A DNA stretch of 64,000 nt from Psilocybe azurescens (taxonomy: Eukaryota > Basidiomycota > Agaricomycetes > Agaricales > Agrocybaceae). The translations under genes and the position numbers were made by a program. The notes beneath the pieces were generated by a model. It was given only the letters and a program-made list of their open reading frames with translations, ran no database searches and was not told the DNA's origin. This document shows, one piece after another, positions 10,168 to 24,185 of this stretch. Location of the stretch: assembly GCA_023853785.1 (NCBI GenBank), contig JAJIRX010000567.1, positions 806,001 to 870,000 on the forward strand, in the 5' to 3' direction. How positions within the stretch are numbered: the stretch's first letter is position 1; each line of letters opens with the position of its first letter.

Positions 10168-13100
10168 CTAGCTCATAGAAGTCCGTACACCATTCGAAGG
10201 GGATCGCCCATGAGAAGAACCAGAGCTTATGGTGCTTGATCGGTATTGGAAAATATCATGTAACCTTGAAAGTCTCTCTTGTTGGTCTGAACCTTCTAGC
10301 ACCGATGTTCGAGCTGGTGTTTTTGAAGCGGCTTCTGGCGATCCTATTATAGCGGTCTCTGTATGTTTTGCATCTGAGCTATTGTACTCTAGTTCTGGGG
10401 CTGGTCAATCATCAGGTAAAAAACATACTATCTTGTGATCGACGTACTTGACAAGGTATCGGCAACAGCAACATTTCGTTCTTGATCCTCAGCTGCACGG
10501 CTTGCAAGCGCACGGTTGATGTACTTTCTGAAGGCTGCTCCAGTAGACTCCAGTATTTTTTCCACTCGAGGTTTCTTGTGAGGGTATGCCTTCAAGAAGT
10601 GGTGCAATTCAGTGATCCCTTCTTTATGCAGTGCGCCAGTCGTTTCACTTGATATGTGACCAATAATAACTAGAAGCTGAGCATCGGGATCGGGTTCTTC
10701 AACATTAGGCGAATAATGGCCATTTCCGCCATGTGCAGAGGAACTCGGGCTTGTTCGATGACTAGTCGGACGGTGATGAGAATGTACCGATGACGTGGTT
10801 TCTTGAGGAGACAAAGGGCGACTGGAACCAGGAGAAGTTGGTGTAGCATAGGATTCTGCAGCAGTTCTATTGCGTCGAGATGGCTGGCTGTCGGTGTTGG
10901 CACGGGAATTTGAATTCAGAATTCTATAAACGTAAGGATATACGATGGTTGCCGATGGATCGTCGAAAGAAGCCGAAAGCAATTCATAGACGTCGTCGCC
11001 ATAATGTGCTGATATTATATCCTAACTTCAGTTTGTGAGAAGGGAGAACAAATAAGACAACTTACCGACGACATGCTGAATAATAACCTTGATCGTTCTT
11101 AGAGGCATATCACCGCACGGAACTTTGTTGGTAGCGCGCGCGCGCCATTCATTTGGCGGTATGGATTGCAGGAAATGTTCGATTGAAGGGAACAGTTCCA
11201 CAGGATCCAGAAGCGACTCGGCGAGATCTTGAGGAATATTTCTGGCCAATTTCCAAACACACTTTAACACCAATTCTGCAACTTTTGATTCTTTCGAATC
11301 AGGGAGGACGCCGGTACTGGGGAATGGTTTGACGATTTGCAAAAGAAGCGCAAAAAGAGACCTACAGTGTAAAAGTCAAGAATTCAATATTGAGCTACAA
11401 GGCATATGGAACGAGTTATAGAACGCACCGAAATATTGTCATCCTCCGTCCAGTTGCAAACAAGCGCAAAATGATCATGTTGATAAAGCGAGACAGATCC
11501 TTGACCTTTTTCACGGAGCTGTCATCGGTTTCGAGAAGTCTGAGGGTCAACTCTTCCAAAAGAGCGGTGACAATATCGACAGTTAACGACTCAGCCAAAA
11601 AAGTATGGTCACAGAAATTGTTGAGAGTTTGTATCAAATGCTTGGCCAGTCGGAAATTGTCGTCTAGAACTAGGTCCTGAGGATGTTCAAAGATATGTGC
11701 CATTTGTAGAGTGATAGTCTCAATGAGACCTTCGGTATGTTCAGCCAATTCACGGTATTGAGGTAATGTTGGCCCTTTATCTGGCCCCTCAGAAAGGATC
11801 TTCTGGATCTTCTTCAAAGCGTCAACACTACGTAATGGATCGCTGCTCATTATAGTAGATATAATGAGAATAATATCATCGGGTGCGTCGGTGCGAGGAA
11901 TATCTTCGACGTGGATGGGCTGCGGTTGGAACCTAGTCACAAGGGGAGGTGAACTCGCTGGAACGACTGGGGGTTCATCACGAATGGATGATATTGGAAC
12001 AGAGTTTACTTCTTCGCGTGCAGATGTGGTGGTTGGGGGTTGAGTGATGACTGGACGAGGACGACCAAGTCGTGAAGGTAGCATACTCCGAGGTCTACCT
12101 TTCGCGGGGGATGTCGGAGGGGGAGCAGCAGCAGCAACAGTTGTCGCAGAGGGCTCGCGTCGGCTAGGAGACTCTGCTCGAGATAAGGCGGGAGAAGCGG
12201 ATCTGAGGGGGTGTGCAGGAGATGCAGGTCGAGCTAGGCGAGATACGGACGCAAGAGAGGGACTGGCAGACCTTGGAGCAATAGTGGCTAATCGGGTAAC
12301 AGCGGCGACAGGAACAACTGCAGCCTCAGCCTTGCCTTGAGAACTTGGACCAGGTACACGACGGAGTCTTTCCTCCAGCTGAGTCTTGTCTTTCGGAGAC
12401 AATGATCCTACAAGAGACCACACCTTCTCCCCAACCAGAATATAGGCTTCGCTGAAAAAGCAAATCAGTCAACAAATCGTTGACAACACGGACCTGAATT
12501 ACACTGACCTCAAGGTGCCTAGAGTTGACTTTCGAACTTGAGGATCTTTATCTGATAAAAGGGATGCAATGGCTGGAAAAGCCTTCGCTGGCTCGCAAGC
12601 GCCCATTCCAGATTTCTTTAAAATGGCAGACATCTCGTCTAGAGTACCCTGCCGCGTTTTGGCCACTTTCGCTTTCAGGCCATGGTCAAGTAGTAGTTGA
12701 AATACTCGACTATATGCATAGACAGTGGGAAGTGTTCGGATAATCTGCTGCGTGCGCGATCGAACTTGTTCCCGTGCATCTCCGAGCTTCGTTCATGTCA
12801 CTATATGCAATGTGTATGAAAGAAACCGGGAACATACCTTGAAAATGATGGTGGGGGCAAAGCACATCGCCTCATTGTCCGTTAATTGATAATTAACACT
12901 GCGTAGAAAGGCCAATATCGCTTCTGTGACATCCAAGCATTTCGAAATAAGATTAGGCTGTGGTTCATGAGCTTTGATTGATATATATTTGAGAGGAAGA
13001 TCGAGGTTTGCGATGCAAAGTTTCTCAATATTTTCATCGGCACCCACAGCACTTGTGTAGAAATCTGCAATAGTAGTCAAGCCGACGAGGTAGTCATTTA

Positions 13101-16100
13101 TAGCGTTGTGATCACGGCTGAACAATTTTGTCACGACTTCCTGAGAAGTATGTGGTTCCATTTGAGTTTGCAACGCCTCTGCGAGATCCTTTCTCGTTGG
13201 ACCGCCCTCGTTGACCCAACGGCTGGCATCTTTTGCCAACCTTGCTTTCTTGGTCTCCAAGTTCATGTTTGAGAATGGTAACCCCGCGGTTGAGGGAACT
13301 TGGGCTGTCTGCTTCACTGACGTCGCAGCTGGTATAAGTTTTTGGGAATCGCTCTGCTTACTGGCTCGGTGCTCTCGACTCGCGAATCTGGCCTGCCGAG
13401 ACCTTGTGGAAGTTTGCGACGTACACCTGATAACTTGGTACCTGGCCTGCTTTCCGTGGTCGTAGAAACTGCAGGGGGTTCTGGACCCGGGCTTGCGGGA
13501 GGAGGATCGGGCGAAACAGATACTTTGGAGGTTGAGACTGCTTTCGGGACTGCCTTGGGGGCAGGTTCTGACACTGCAGGTCGAGCAGCATTTATGAGAG
13601 GTATGGCACTATTACGCGACGCTGGTTTGAGGGAGTTCGTTTGTTGTAAAATGAAGTCGAAGCTAGTATATTGGATGATGGAGGGAAGAAGAGCTTGTGC
13701 TGCTTTTCGTACATCAGCACTCCTGTCGTCCAAAGAGAAAACTATAACTGGTGCCCATGAACGTAGATCGGGGGAACCAGGGGCGCTATTTCCCTTAAAC
13801 CAATCGACTATCCATTGAAGAAGTGTCGCCTTTTGTAAGGGATTAGAGGTCTCAATTCCCGTTGTAATGCCAGCAACCATGGGTTCCAGACTGTCGCATG
13901 CTGTAGCAATGGCAGACAATGTTTGCACTGCAGCACTTCGAATATTTGCCTTTTGATCTGATAGAGCAGTGCAGATTGGTAGAACGAGAAGTCGTGCGTG
14001 CTTGTCAAAAGGTTTGCCCATCCCTGTTGCTATCCTTGAGACAATGTCAAGCGCTAGAACTTGTACCGCCTTATTTGTATCTGTAACTCTAGCTTTGAGA
14101 ATCTGACCAATTTCTCCTAAACAAATGTTAATCAGTGGAGACAAACGACCCGGAAAGACTTGCCCATGTTAGGTTTGAGACGTTTATTGCTCCCTTGGTC
14201 AAGTAGGCCTTGCAGAGCCTCGAGAGCTTCTTTCTTGGTCTTCCAAGCGGCACTATTCGCATCGGCCAGTATGGTGGTCCCTTTGAACAGGCCGTCGAGT
14301 TCAATTCGAGGGAACAAGTCATCAAGAGGATCCGATGCAGTCGCTTTCGATCCCTTGGACGACTCGGGGGCAGCATTTGCAAGATCTGCAGAAGTTCGAC
14401 AGGGTTCTGGCGGTGTTTGACCTTCGACTTTGTCAAATTCAGAAGTAATAGTATTGAGAAGCTGTGGGTTGAGGTCTTCCACGAGATCTTTGATGCCTAG
14501 AAAAACAAACTTGAATATCGTATTGCCGATGACAAAGAGAAATAAAGCATTTACTAGATCCGGCAAATAATTTGACTGTAACGAGAGTTTTCGTTGCACT
14601 TGTACGCACTGCAGCATTAGAGTTTTGCAAAGCAGTTTTCAAGAAATCTATCAAACCCCGGAGAGATATTCCGGCAATTCCGAAATCCATCAGTGCCGTA
14701 TTCATCCATCCGATTGCATCTGCCAAGGTTTTGGGTGCTTTTTGCTTCGACAGTGGTTCATAGGCTTTACAAATCAGAAATTTGACAACAAAATGTTTAA
14801 GAATAGCGTACCTTGGCCAAAGACAAATTGCAATGACGTTTTTTCCGCAAAAGCTAGAAGCGTGTCACCCGCAGGTTTTTTGAGCTTCAAGTCGCCCAAT
14901 TTTTCAGTTAAATGAGACACAGAAAGGGCAGCACAAGATCTCCCAAATGAAGGGCATCCTTGAGCTAGAATCGCCAGGATACCATATAACTTGGCAGATA
15001 CCTATGAGAATAGTTCGTGAGTTGCCTAACGTCCTATAGGAAAGATTTTGAAACTTACTTGAAAGTTTTTTCATTCCAGCATTTCTTGGCTAGCGCCCTA
15101 ACAACAACTTCAGCATCGAGTGTCTGAATTTCGCTTTCAATCCATCCAGTCAACTCTTCCAAAGCAGCCAGCCTTGTTTTCCAGTTGGCATCTGCTAAGT
15201 CGGTCAGAATTTGAGCAGGAAGTAAGTCGGCAGCGAGAGCCTCCGCGTCTTCCGGTGAATGCTTGTACTTCACGGTGTCAAGACTCCCTGCTGCAACCTG
15301 TACTCCTGGCTTTGTTGCCGATTTAGAGGTCGTGCTAGCTGGCGCAGGTTTTTTAGGAGCAGACGCAGCGGGGGCAGTTGCTGGCTTTGGTGGCTAGAAA
15401 AGAAGAATGAGCAGGTGCAACAGTTTTGATTTCATATTCGACTTACTGGAGCCTTAGCAACTGGTTTAGGAGGAGCTGCTACTTTCTTCGGTGGGGCGTC
15501 ATCTTCTTGAGGGATGGATTTTGGAGCAAGGGCAGGCTTTTTCGTCGGAGGTGCTGCAGGAGCTCGGGGAGCAGGAGCTCCTCCTGCTTTGCATTTAACG
15601 GTAGCAGCTTCAAAGGCTTCCTTGATCTTCGCCTTTCGCAGATCTGGCAATGATTCCATCGTGGCGTTTAAAGGTCGTTCCCCAACCATTTTCATGAGAG
15701 TGCCAAAGCAAACAGCCGCTTCTGTACGGGCACCTTCATATCCATCTTCAAGCAAAACTGCCAATGTCTCTGCCAAAGGCTTTATCTGAGCGGGTTGAAC
15801 AGGCGCCGTGGCTGAAGCCAAGGAGCGGCCTAAAAATTTCAGAGTGCCTTCCTTGACTTGAGGATTCTTGGACTTGAAAGCAGCATCCAAATCCGGAATG
15901 AGATCTGTTAACGTAGTCTGAAAAGATGGTGAGAATGAGAAATGGTAAAGCAAGAAAATTTGCTGACCGTTGCGAATACCGCATCCAGGGCAGCACCAAT
16001 AGCATCTGTGACATTAGCCTTTCTCTCCTTCAAACGCTCCAGCATGGGAGGCACAACAATTTCCCGGTACTTTGCAAAAGCAGACATCATACCCTTTGCA

Positions 16101-17326
16101 AGTTCGTCCAAGCACGTAGCGGCTACAATTACACAATTGATATTGGCGTCCTTTGCAACGCATGTAGCAAGCGTTCTTGAAAGCTCAGCAAGCTCTGCGG
16201 CATCTTTAATTCGAGGGGTATTGGAAAGCAATGTGGCAAGGTCGTCAAGCGCTTCTTTACGCTCCTTCCACTTCGATGATTTCAGGTTGGTGTGCAGGGA
16301 TGGGGGTAACTTAGACGTTATATCTACGACTTCGGCCAATGTGCGCGGGTCAGGGGGGAGCCATATCTGTTTTGGACTTAATTATGATTCCTCTAGTAAA
16401 CATTTCAAAAGTCTTACCCTCCGGTTCTTCTTGGGCTTCATCTGCGTCACCTGTAACAACCTCCCGGGATTGCGCGCGGGTCATTCTTTCGGGCTTCAAT
16501 GATTTATGGCCATTTCCATCCTTCTCCAATGCTTCGAATGAGTCTTTCATTTCTTTCACTTGCACTGGCTTCAAGTCTGCCAACCACGGTTCGATGCCTG
16601 GGCCGATATACTGATATAGGACAGTGGTAAGGTTGCTTCCTTCGGCACGAACTGTTTTATCGGAATGAGCAAAAATCTTAGGAAGCGCTTTCAGAATTGG
16701 AGGGGAAGGAACAGTCTGAACCCCAAAATTTCTAGTGAAGGCTTCAGTAAACGAGATGGATGTCAGAACCAATGTACTCACCGCACGACTTCCTTCAAGG
16801 CCAGTATACATCCTGCCACTGCTTTTGGCTGTTTCGCAGAAAGACCAACAAGTAGATCAGACTGGTTGGAGGATAAGAATGAGGTCGATCACACAAAATA
16901 CCACCACACCTAAGAACGTACCACTACCCCAGTGCCTCCATTCTCAACTTCAACGTACTGCATGACTAGATCGATAGCTTGATTCTTGGTCCCAACACGT
17001 GTGGATCCTAGACATTTGTCTACAAGTGCAGGCACAACTCCTTCTCGCGTTTTAGCGGCTGATTCTCCAGCGAATTTAACCAGAGCTACAAGGCATTCTA
17101 CACCTTTCTCCTGGGCGACTGCGTTGGCATCTGTTGCGAACTTCTTAAGCAAATCTACATTGTTGATGTATGGTTTGAATGCAAGATCGGTATCGGATGC
17201 AGTATTTCCAAAGGTCTTGATGAGAGTTTCATAGGCACTAACGCGTGCTTTCCAGTTCTTGTGTGCAAGTCTTTCAGAGATCGGAAGAGTGGTAAAATCT
17301 TCTTCTTGGGGCGGTGGCCCATCCAT
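10168..17326 (-). CDS. XMAP215/Dis1-family microtubule polymerase, five TOG domains
   Basis: This is a microtubule plus-end polymerase that binds tubulin through TOG domains. ATG at 17326 opens MDGPPPQEEDFTTLPISERL. Five HEAT-type TOG domains follow: TOG1 (about 17290-16480), TOG2 (16340-15660), TOG3 (15290-14420), TOG4 (14330-13760) and TOG5 (13300-12370). Ala/Pro/Lys and Ser/Arg linkers lie at about 15300-15600, 13350-13560 and 11950-12350. The conserved C-terminal helical domain is at 11880-10500 and the stop at 10168-10170. Yeast relatives (Stu2, Alp14) have two TOGs, so this is the long, animal-like layout. Near 16353-16358 one base is extra, either in the G6 run or in the G run at the donor about 50 bases upstream. 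The protein is roughly 2000 residues from some 20 exons. Confidence 0.9.
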
Positions 17327-17636
17327 GTTCCAATTACTGGAACAAAAGAGGTGGATAAAGACGGTACCAAGGAGTAAAGAAACCCGCCTTAATATCCAAC
17401 AGAACAGTGTTGAGTTCGAACTTCGAAGCCACGAACCTAACTCCAGTTCCAAATTCCACTACTCACGTGACTAATAAACAGTCGTGAGAGACTCACAGAG
17501 AGAGAGGCAGTCACATATACACGTGCATCTTAATAGATATGTGACGCACTTATGTCATAGAATTCATTGTGACAATCTCACATTTTCATTAACGTCTAAA
17601 CGAATTTATACATTTTGCGCATGAGAACGTGTTGAT
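17327..17636. other. Spacer, promoter of XMAP215 gene
   Basis: There are 310 bases between two tandem minus-strand genes. It contains the XMAP215 promoter and the APC5 3' end. An AG-rich patch (gagagagagg) lies near 17497-17506. No further gene is seen. Confidence 0.4.
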
Positions 17637-20583
17637 CTACCTAGATGTCAAAGCAGAGCCGACAATTTCCATAAGATCAAAAATCTCTGAGATTTCTGGG
17701 TCAGACACAACCATTTCCAGCTTTTTTGTATAGTCTCCGTCTCAGAATGCCGTTCCGCGGCCGCCTGCCTTTCCACTGCCATATCCAAATTGTGATAGAT
17801 GACAGACAGCATATATTGTACGTCTTTTTAGGGGCTGATACATTTCCAGTGCTTTGAAGTCAAACTCCGCCTTGGAGAGGTACGGCAGGGCTTGGTGGAG
17901 GGCATTACCTACGCCAAACCTTCAAATTCTGAATCTTCATCAGATGGTATGAGAAAACGTACTGGAAGAGCCTTCTGCAACTATAATACACCTTGCAAGG
18001 GTGAAACAAGCGACTGCCCGCTGTTCTAAATCGTCACCATTAATCACCTTTGAGCACAGTTGTGAGTCGGCGTCGAACCAAATAAACGAGTTAGTACTGA
18101 CTTGTGGCATTATTTCTTCAAGAATTTGTCTGGATCTCTTTGTCATCCCAAATTCTAGCCCAATATCCGCAAGTATAATGATGGCTGTCCTGTATAGATT
18201 GAACCTACAGAGGAATTCAGAATACCACAATGCCCTGAGCAGGTGCTCAATGCCCATCGTAGCTTGATCATGTTGCTAATAAAAACGTCAGCAACCTCTC
18301 TTGCATAAAAATAAAGCAAATAAACTTGCTTTCAGTTGCAAGATCATGTATAAAGACTCTCTAATTGCAGTCAGTTTATTCGATTTGATGTTATAAGCAT
18401 ATTCTTTTTGATTAAACGGGCCATTGGGTCTCCGGGGGATAAGAAGTTCGCGATACAGTCGTAATTGACCTCTGGAAAACATGATGAAGAAGACAAATGT
18501 AAGTTGGTGAACAGTGACTTCCAATGTGACCGTTTACCGGCGAGTTGCACGAAGTGCGAGTATATCCCATATTGCATGGGCCCAAGTTCCATAATCCTGA
18601 ATGATCAATCCGCGCCAGACAGAGGGATCTATCAGTAATGCCAACGCTGCAGTGTAATTGCCTTGTCTTCCGGTCTATATAGCTTGTCATATATAACCAA
18701 CCTGTTAATCGATACGCAGATACCTGATAAGATTTATTTAGAGCGATTGACATCCTGTTCGAATTTTCCCCGCCTGGTGCAGTGAATGCCAGTACGATAT
18801 TTTGCTCTATATCGGCTAGCTTGTTGCAGCCTACGCAGCTCAAATTCGTGATCGCAAATTTGGGAACATGACAGAGTTGGTTGTACCTGCTTCTCTCCAC
18901 ACAATAGATTGCACAGCGTGTTGGGCCCACTGCTGCTCCTCCACGGGTACTGCACACTGAACATCCAACCAATGATCATATAAACCAATTGCCTGAAAGA
19001 TTTTGATGAACGATGCACTAAGAGGTTGTTCCTTCAATCAATAATGAGTGAAACAGAATCAAGATAACGATCAGATCCGTACAGTCACTGGATCCAGAAG
19101 CTTGCTGACATCAAACAGAATTTCGAACGGATGCAGATCTGGTTGAACTTCTTGGAGAATTGGCTTTTGAGCCTCGTCAAGGGGAGGAAGGCGATGCAGG
19201 ATGCTGTACGAATTAGAATCCATGGCAGAATTCTATGTCGAAAGACAGCCAACCTTGTGCAATGGTGAAGCGTTATTCTATCATTAGATAGTCTTGCAGT
19301 ATCTATGGCTTCTCCCAATAGCTGACAATGTCTTTTAAACAGTGTTGCACTTCACATGAAAGTAACGAATACCTGTCTGGCGGCGAGAAATTCGCCGTTC
19401 ATGTAATGCAGCCGAACCAAGTTCAGCAATGCATGTGGGCGAAACCCACTGTAGTGAGTTATTATATTTTAAGGAGTCCTTTGAAATTCGAAAAGAGACT
19501 TACGAATCATTACTCTCGTGAAAGTGTTGCTCGAAAAAACAACGCAGGTTCTCTATGGCCAGATTTTCATCCCCAATCATCAAGTTTTTTCCCAGCTAGA
19601 GTCACGTTTAGATGGAAAGGTTATGCTAGAGTGAAAAACATACACGTCATATAAGTTAGGTGTCGCCCAGTTTTTTTATCCGCTAATGTTTTAAAGATTA
19701 ACATATCGGCTTGAACAACCCTTATAAGTGACGAGGAGAAATGAATCGTTTCCAAAAACGTTACAGTTTAGATTCGATTTCTCGACATTGGAGTATCCAG
19801 CGGCCGTATCTCCTGCACACCACGCCTGATAATCTTGACAAAGTCTATCAAGTCCAATAAAGGATAGTTTTCTGAAAGTGACAAAGCATCTGCGGCAAAA
19901 AAAATCCGAAGAGCGAACGTGGAAACTAAGTGGATGATAAGACAGAGACTATTTTCAGTTGAAGACGGTACTCACAAGTATTGGGGGCTCCTACATGAAT
20001 TTCAAATAATGGTCTCAGTTGTTGAAGAAGAGCAGCAGTGCTTACGTCCTTATTTTTAAGATTTTTGAAAAGACAACGCAGATCTTGAGTAATATGTCAG
20101 CAACATCCAATAACACATAAACACACGAACTTCCAAGAAAGTTGCCCATTTTGTCGACAGTGTTAAGGTCGTGGTGCTGTGGCACCTCGTTCAAAGATAT
20201 GTGCTGCAAATTCAAACCATGGATAACGTACGATGGTAGAGATAGCCATTTGGAATTCATGACAGTCTGGCGAGTCACTTTGAGGCCCTGAGGAAATGTC
20301 AGACATCAGTTCCGCATGCGATTTGGGTTGGGCGACCTAATTTCTGACAGTGAGTGTGAATACCAAAAGCTTGTGATCTAAAACACACCTCAGAGATTTC
20401 ATTCAACAAGACGCGATGGAGGTGAAGAGCATAAGGGGAAGGGAAATCCTTGATCGCCAAGTCTCTGAATCCCACCATTAGGATAGTTAGCAAAGCAATA
20501 TGGTGCGGTCGAATGACATGGTCTGCGGGCGGAGGGCCTCTTCCATTGGGGGGCCCCGGGGGAGCTGAATCGGTGGATGCCAT
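17637..20583 (-). CDS. APC5: Anaphase-promoting complex subunit 5
   Basis: APC5 is a scaffold subunit of the nuclear ubiquitin ligase that drives mitotic exit. The start at 20583 gives a Pro-rich opening and then RPHHIALLTILMVGFRDLAI, typical of the APC5 N-terminus. The most telling exon (about 19370-19440) reads HALLNLVRLHYMNGEFLAAR, the TPR motif characteristic of APC5. It is followed by LLGEAIDTARLSNDRITLHH and, after a splice at a TACAG acceptor, LHRLPPLDEAQKP and PDLHPFEILFDVSKLLD. C-terminal TPR helices include RALWYSEFLCRFNLYRTAII, and the protein ends near EIVGSALTSR at a TAG (17637-17639). No frameshift is needed in the exons I checked. Many small exons make the full model uncertain. 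Confidence 0.85.
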
Positions 20584-20878
20584 TCCAAACGCCGATGTGA
20601 ATATTCGAAAGGTGTTTGCTCGCGTAAAAACGCGTAAAATTTATTGGAACTCTGTTTCGAAAGCAAGAAGTCGGACGAGCTGCTGTAGAACTGCTGAACC
20701 TTCAACTTAAGTGGGAGAGTTGACATTTCAATTATCCCGATTGGGAATGTGTTTGAAACAGACGTCGAAGACCAATAGTACATTAGAAATGCCGGGTCCT
20801 TTACTCCTTTTGGAAAACGAAAAGTTGCAGTCCAACAGGTTGCGCAGAAGTAGTTAAGTACTTCGACAAATTGCGACC

Positions 20879-23713
20879 ATGGCAGGCAATATCAAAGGAA
20901 AACGCACCGCACTATCCTCTAAAGTTGAGCTCATAGACTCGTTGACGAACGTTAAATTAATATCATCCACTCATTTCACAGACATCATCCAAAAAACGCA
21001 AACTTAACGATGGAAAACACAAAAGTATGAAAACCTCCTCAAAAGCCAAGGAGGTGAAGAAAGAAAGGGCAGCGGATAGAGGGATCATTCCAATACCTAA
21101 TATGAACGATGACGATGTCGACGTATCCGATCAGGACATGGAGGTTCTCGCAGAGTTCGGTGGTGCCGCAACTTTTCTACATAGTTTGGACCAGAAAGGT
21201 ATCATGCGGTAAGTAATTCTCATCTACTTTGAGGCTCTGTCGTTATCCGTTGCCCGCAGAAGTAAAAGGAGACTCAGAGACTGCACGAGTTGAATAAGCC
21301 GGTCCGCAAAGCAGAAGTGTATGATGACCTACCGTCAATCGATTCACATGACGAAGATGAGGATTCCTGGGACTCGAATATGGAAGATAAAGACTCGGAA
21401 TTTTCTGGAGACGAAGATGATTATGACCTGTCACTGGATGATCACACCGAACAAACAGGGAACTCTGACGAGGAGATGCCATACGAAATCAACCCCCGAA
21501 AACGACGTCGAGAACCTACCAAACCTACAGAAATACAACGTCTACCTATCAAGCTGGCAGACGGCAAAATTCAACAGACAGGTGTCAAGGCTGTGAACCC
21601 CAACTCACAATTAGATGTTCTATCGGAGCCAGAGGAAAGCGATTCTGAGGAAGAGGAAGAGGAAACGCCACACCAGAGAGTGGAAGACGTGTCTACTGGC
21701 GCTCGTTTCGGACGGCCCGCTGTGGTAGATGTCCTTCAAACCAATTCCCGCAAAGCCAGGGTTGAAATGGCCAAGGATGAAATAGCTGGGATCTGTCAGG
21801 AAATAGTGTCCGACCCAGAAAACAGCGTATGTCATGAATTTTCAAACCTTCCCAGCTAGTTTACAATGTGATTTCAACTAGCTTGGACTACTACGGCGAT
21901 TACATACGTTCTCCTTGCAAACCGTTGTCACCCCTTCGCATCCCGAACCTGTTCCTAATGACCCTATCATTCGCAAACTTACCGTCCTATCTCAATTGGC
22001 CGTCTTCAAAGATATCATTCCTGGTTATCGGATACGAGCTTTGACAGAAACAGAGAAAACAGAGAAGGTCAGTCAGATAGTTGCACGAACCCGCGATTGG
22101 GAGCAAGGATTGGTGACTATCTATCAATTGTATCTTCGACTTCTCGAGAATGAGCTTAAATGTGCGTGTCTCTTACTTTTCTCACCTAAGCATCTACATT
22201 TATAAGCAAATAGCACGTTCTGAGCTTGCCGACGTCGCACTCCATTGTATGTGTACCTTACTTAAAGAAGTGACACACTTCAATTTCCGGGTCAATCTGA
22301 TGACATGTATCATCACATGTCTGAGCAAAAATCTTGGGACAAGGTGCGCTAGATTTCCACTAGGTGCATTCCTACTTGATAAAAATTATCTAGTCGTCTG
22401 AATTATGCTCCCAAACTCTAATTGAAGTCTTTCGTGAGGATCTTACAGGCGCCGCATCTTTGGAAATTGTGCGTCTGGTGAATCGCATGATCAAGGAACG
22501 ACATTTCAAAGTCCATCCGAACGTTCTATCGTGTCTCCTTTCATTACGACTCAGGACAGAGCTTGGTGTTCGAGCGTCCAACACTCATGTCGACAAACCA
22601 GAGGTCAAGAAACAACGGTATACCAAAGCCCAAAAGCCTGAAAAGGTCCACTTGAGTAAAAAATCTAAAAAGGCTTACAAGGAGCAAAAGGAAATTGATA
22701 AAGAACTTCGTGAAGCCGGAGCAGAGGTCGATAAGGAAGAACGAAAGACGATCGTAAGTCTCATTATATTATGTATTATGCGTATACACGCTGTGCTGAT
22801 TTAATTGGCTATTATCACCACCACTAAACATCATTGGACCTGTTTAGCAAACGGAAACCCTGAAACTCCTCTTTGCTCTCTATTTCCGTATTCTGAAGAG
22901 TCCGACGCCAACGCCTCTACTCCCCGCAGCGCTTTCTGGAATTTCGAGATTCGCACACTTGGTCAACATCGACTTTTTCAAGGATCTCATGAAAGTACTC
23001 AAAGATCTGATTGCTATGGAAGAAGAGGCTGCTATTACCTACGCCGATCTTGACGCGGCAGGGTCACAGTCTGCGTTCATCTCTCGACAGCTTTTGTGCA
23101 TAGTCACCGCATTCGAACTTCTTTCAGGACAAGGTAAATCACTTGCTCCTCGACTATCTACTGTGCGTTCTGTCAACTAACTTCAAATCAAACACAATTA
23201 GGCGAAGCGCTGAACATGGATCTAACCGACTTTGTCAACACCCTGTACTCTATCCTGCTCCCTCTCAGTTTCTCCCCCGAGATGAACGCCCATTCATCGA
23301 ATACATCATCACCATCCGGCCCGAAATCCGCCAACAAATCTGTCATTGACATCTTGTTCCGTGCGCTGAACCTCATATTCTCTCCACGAACGTCCGGCAC
23401 GGCCGCGCCGCCCTGGCGCTCAGCCGCGTTTAGCAAACGGCTCCTTGCAGCATCTCTCCACTGGCCTACATCCGCCACCATGCGCGCGCTCGAGTTCGTG
23501 AGCGGTCTGGTCGCAAAGGACTCTAAATTAGAAGCCATGCTCGCCACTGAAGATCGCATCTTCAATGGCGTATACCGGCCTGATGTTGACGACCCGCAAC
23601 TTTGCCATCCTTTCGAAACCTCATTCTGGGAGCTGCACACATTACATCGGCAGCATTGGGACCAACGTGTTCGTAAGATAGCTGGAAAATTACTTAATCA
23701 CCACTCGTCCTAG
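20879..23713 (+). CDS. NOC3: Nucleolar complex protein 3 (ribosome biogenesis)
   Basis: Noc3 acts with Noc2 in late nucleolar and nuclear steps of 60S subunit maturation and has also been linked to replication licensing. ATG at 20879 opens a Lys-rich N-terminus (SSKKRKLNDGKHK) with a short first intron. An acidic region (21330-21660) follows. The conserved NOC3 core (21920-22170) contains VLSQLAVFKDIIPGYRIR and YQLYLRLLE, and a Lys-rich segment comes before the CBF/Mak21-type C-terminal region (22850-23700). The stop is at 23711-23713. Between 21210 and 21285 the splice or frame is ambiguous: an unusual acceptor at about 21280 keeps the frame, otherwise one base is missing. It shares a 295-base divergent promoter with APC5. 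Confidence 0.9.
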
Positions 23714-24185
23714 GGGCGTTTAAAGTACATCCCGGTGGGCGTCAGCGGCAGCGCGCGCCTTTATTGTTATTTTTATATTTAAAAATAGCTCACGGCAAAT
23801 TTCTTTTGTCAATACGGATGGTTTAATGCAATTTGTGGTATTATTTTACATCATCTTGTAGGCGACTGCCTCCACATGGTCACGGAGGTACGACAGAGAG
23901 GCGATAAATACAAACGACTCCAGTCGTAAAAGAAGGATACAGTTGTGTGGATAAGAAGGTCCGTGTGTGTTGTTTGAGCAGTGAGAAAGAGTAGAGGCTC
24001 GCGAATATGGTAGAATTATGTTACAATAGCAATAAACATACAGGAGATGCCAGAGATGGATCAAGGGAAGTCAGGGGTATGTTTTATCCAAAAACAGACA
24101 AAAAAAAGCGAAACAAGGAAACGAAAACGAAGTAGATGAAATCGAAGATCGAAAGGAAATTAATGGATACAGAGTCGTCTAGTAC
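23714..24185. other. Convergent spacer between NOC3 and TEA factor
   Basis: This is 3' untranslated sequence from both sides, with AT-rich tracts near 23760-23850 and an A-rich tract near 24100. No gene is seen. Confidence 0.4.

Noticed and set aside
11416..12423. Long frame as a separate gene
   Set aside because: It is the linker and C-terminal part of XMAP215 joined by normal splicing.
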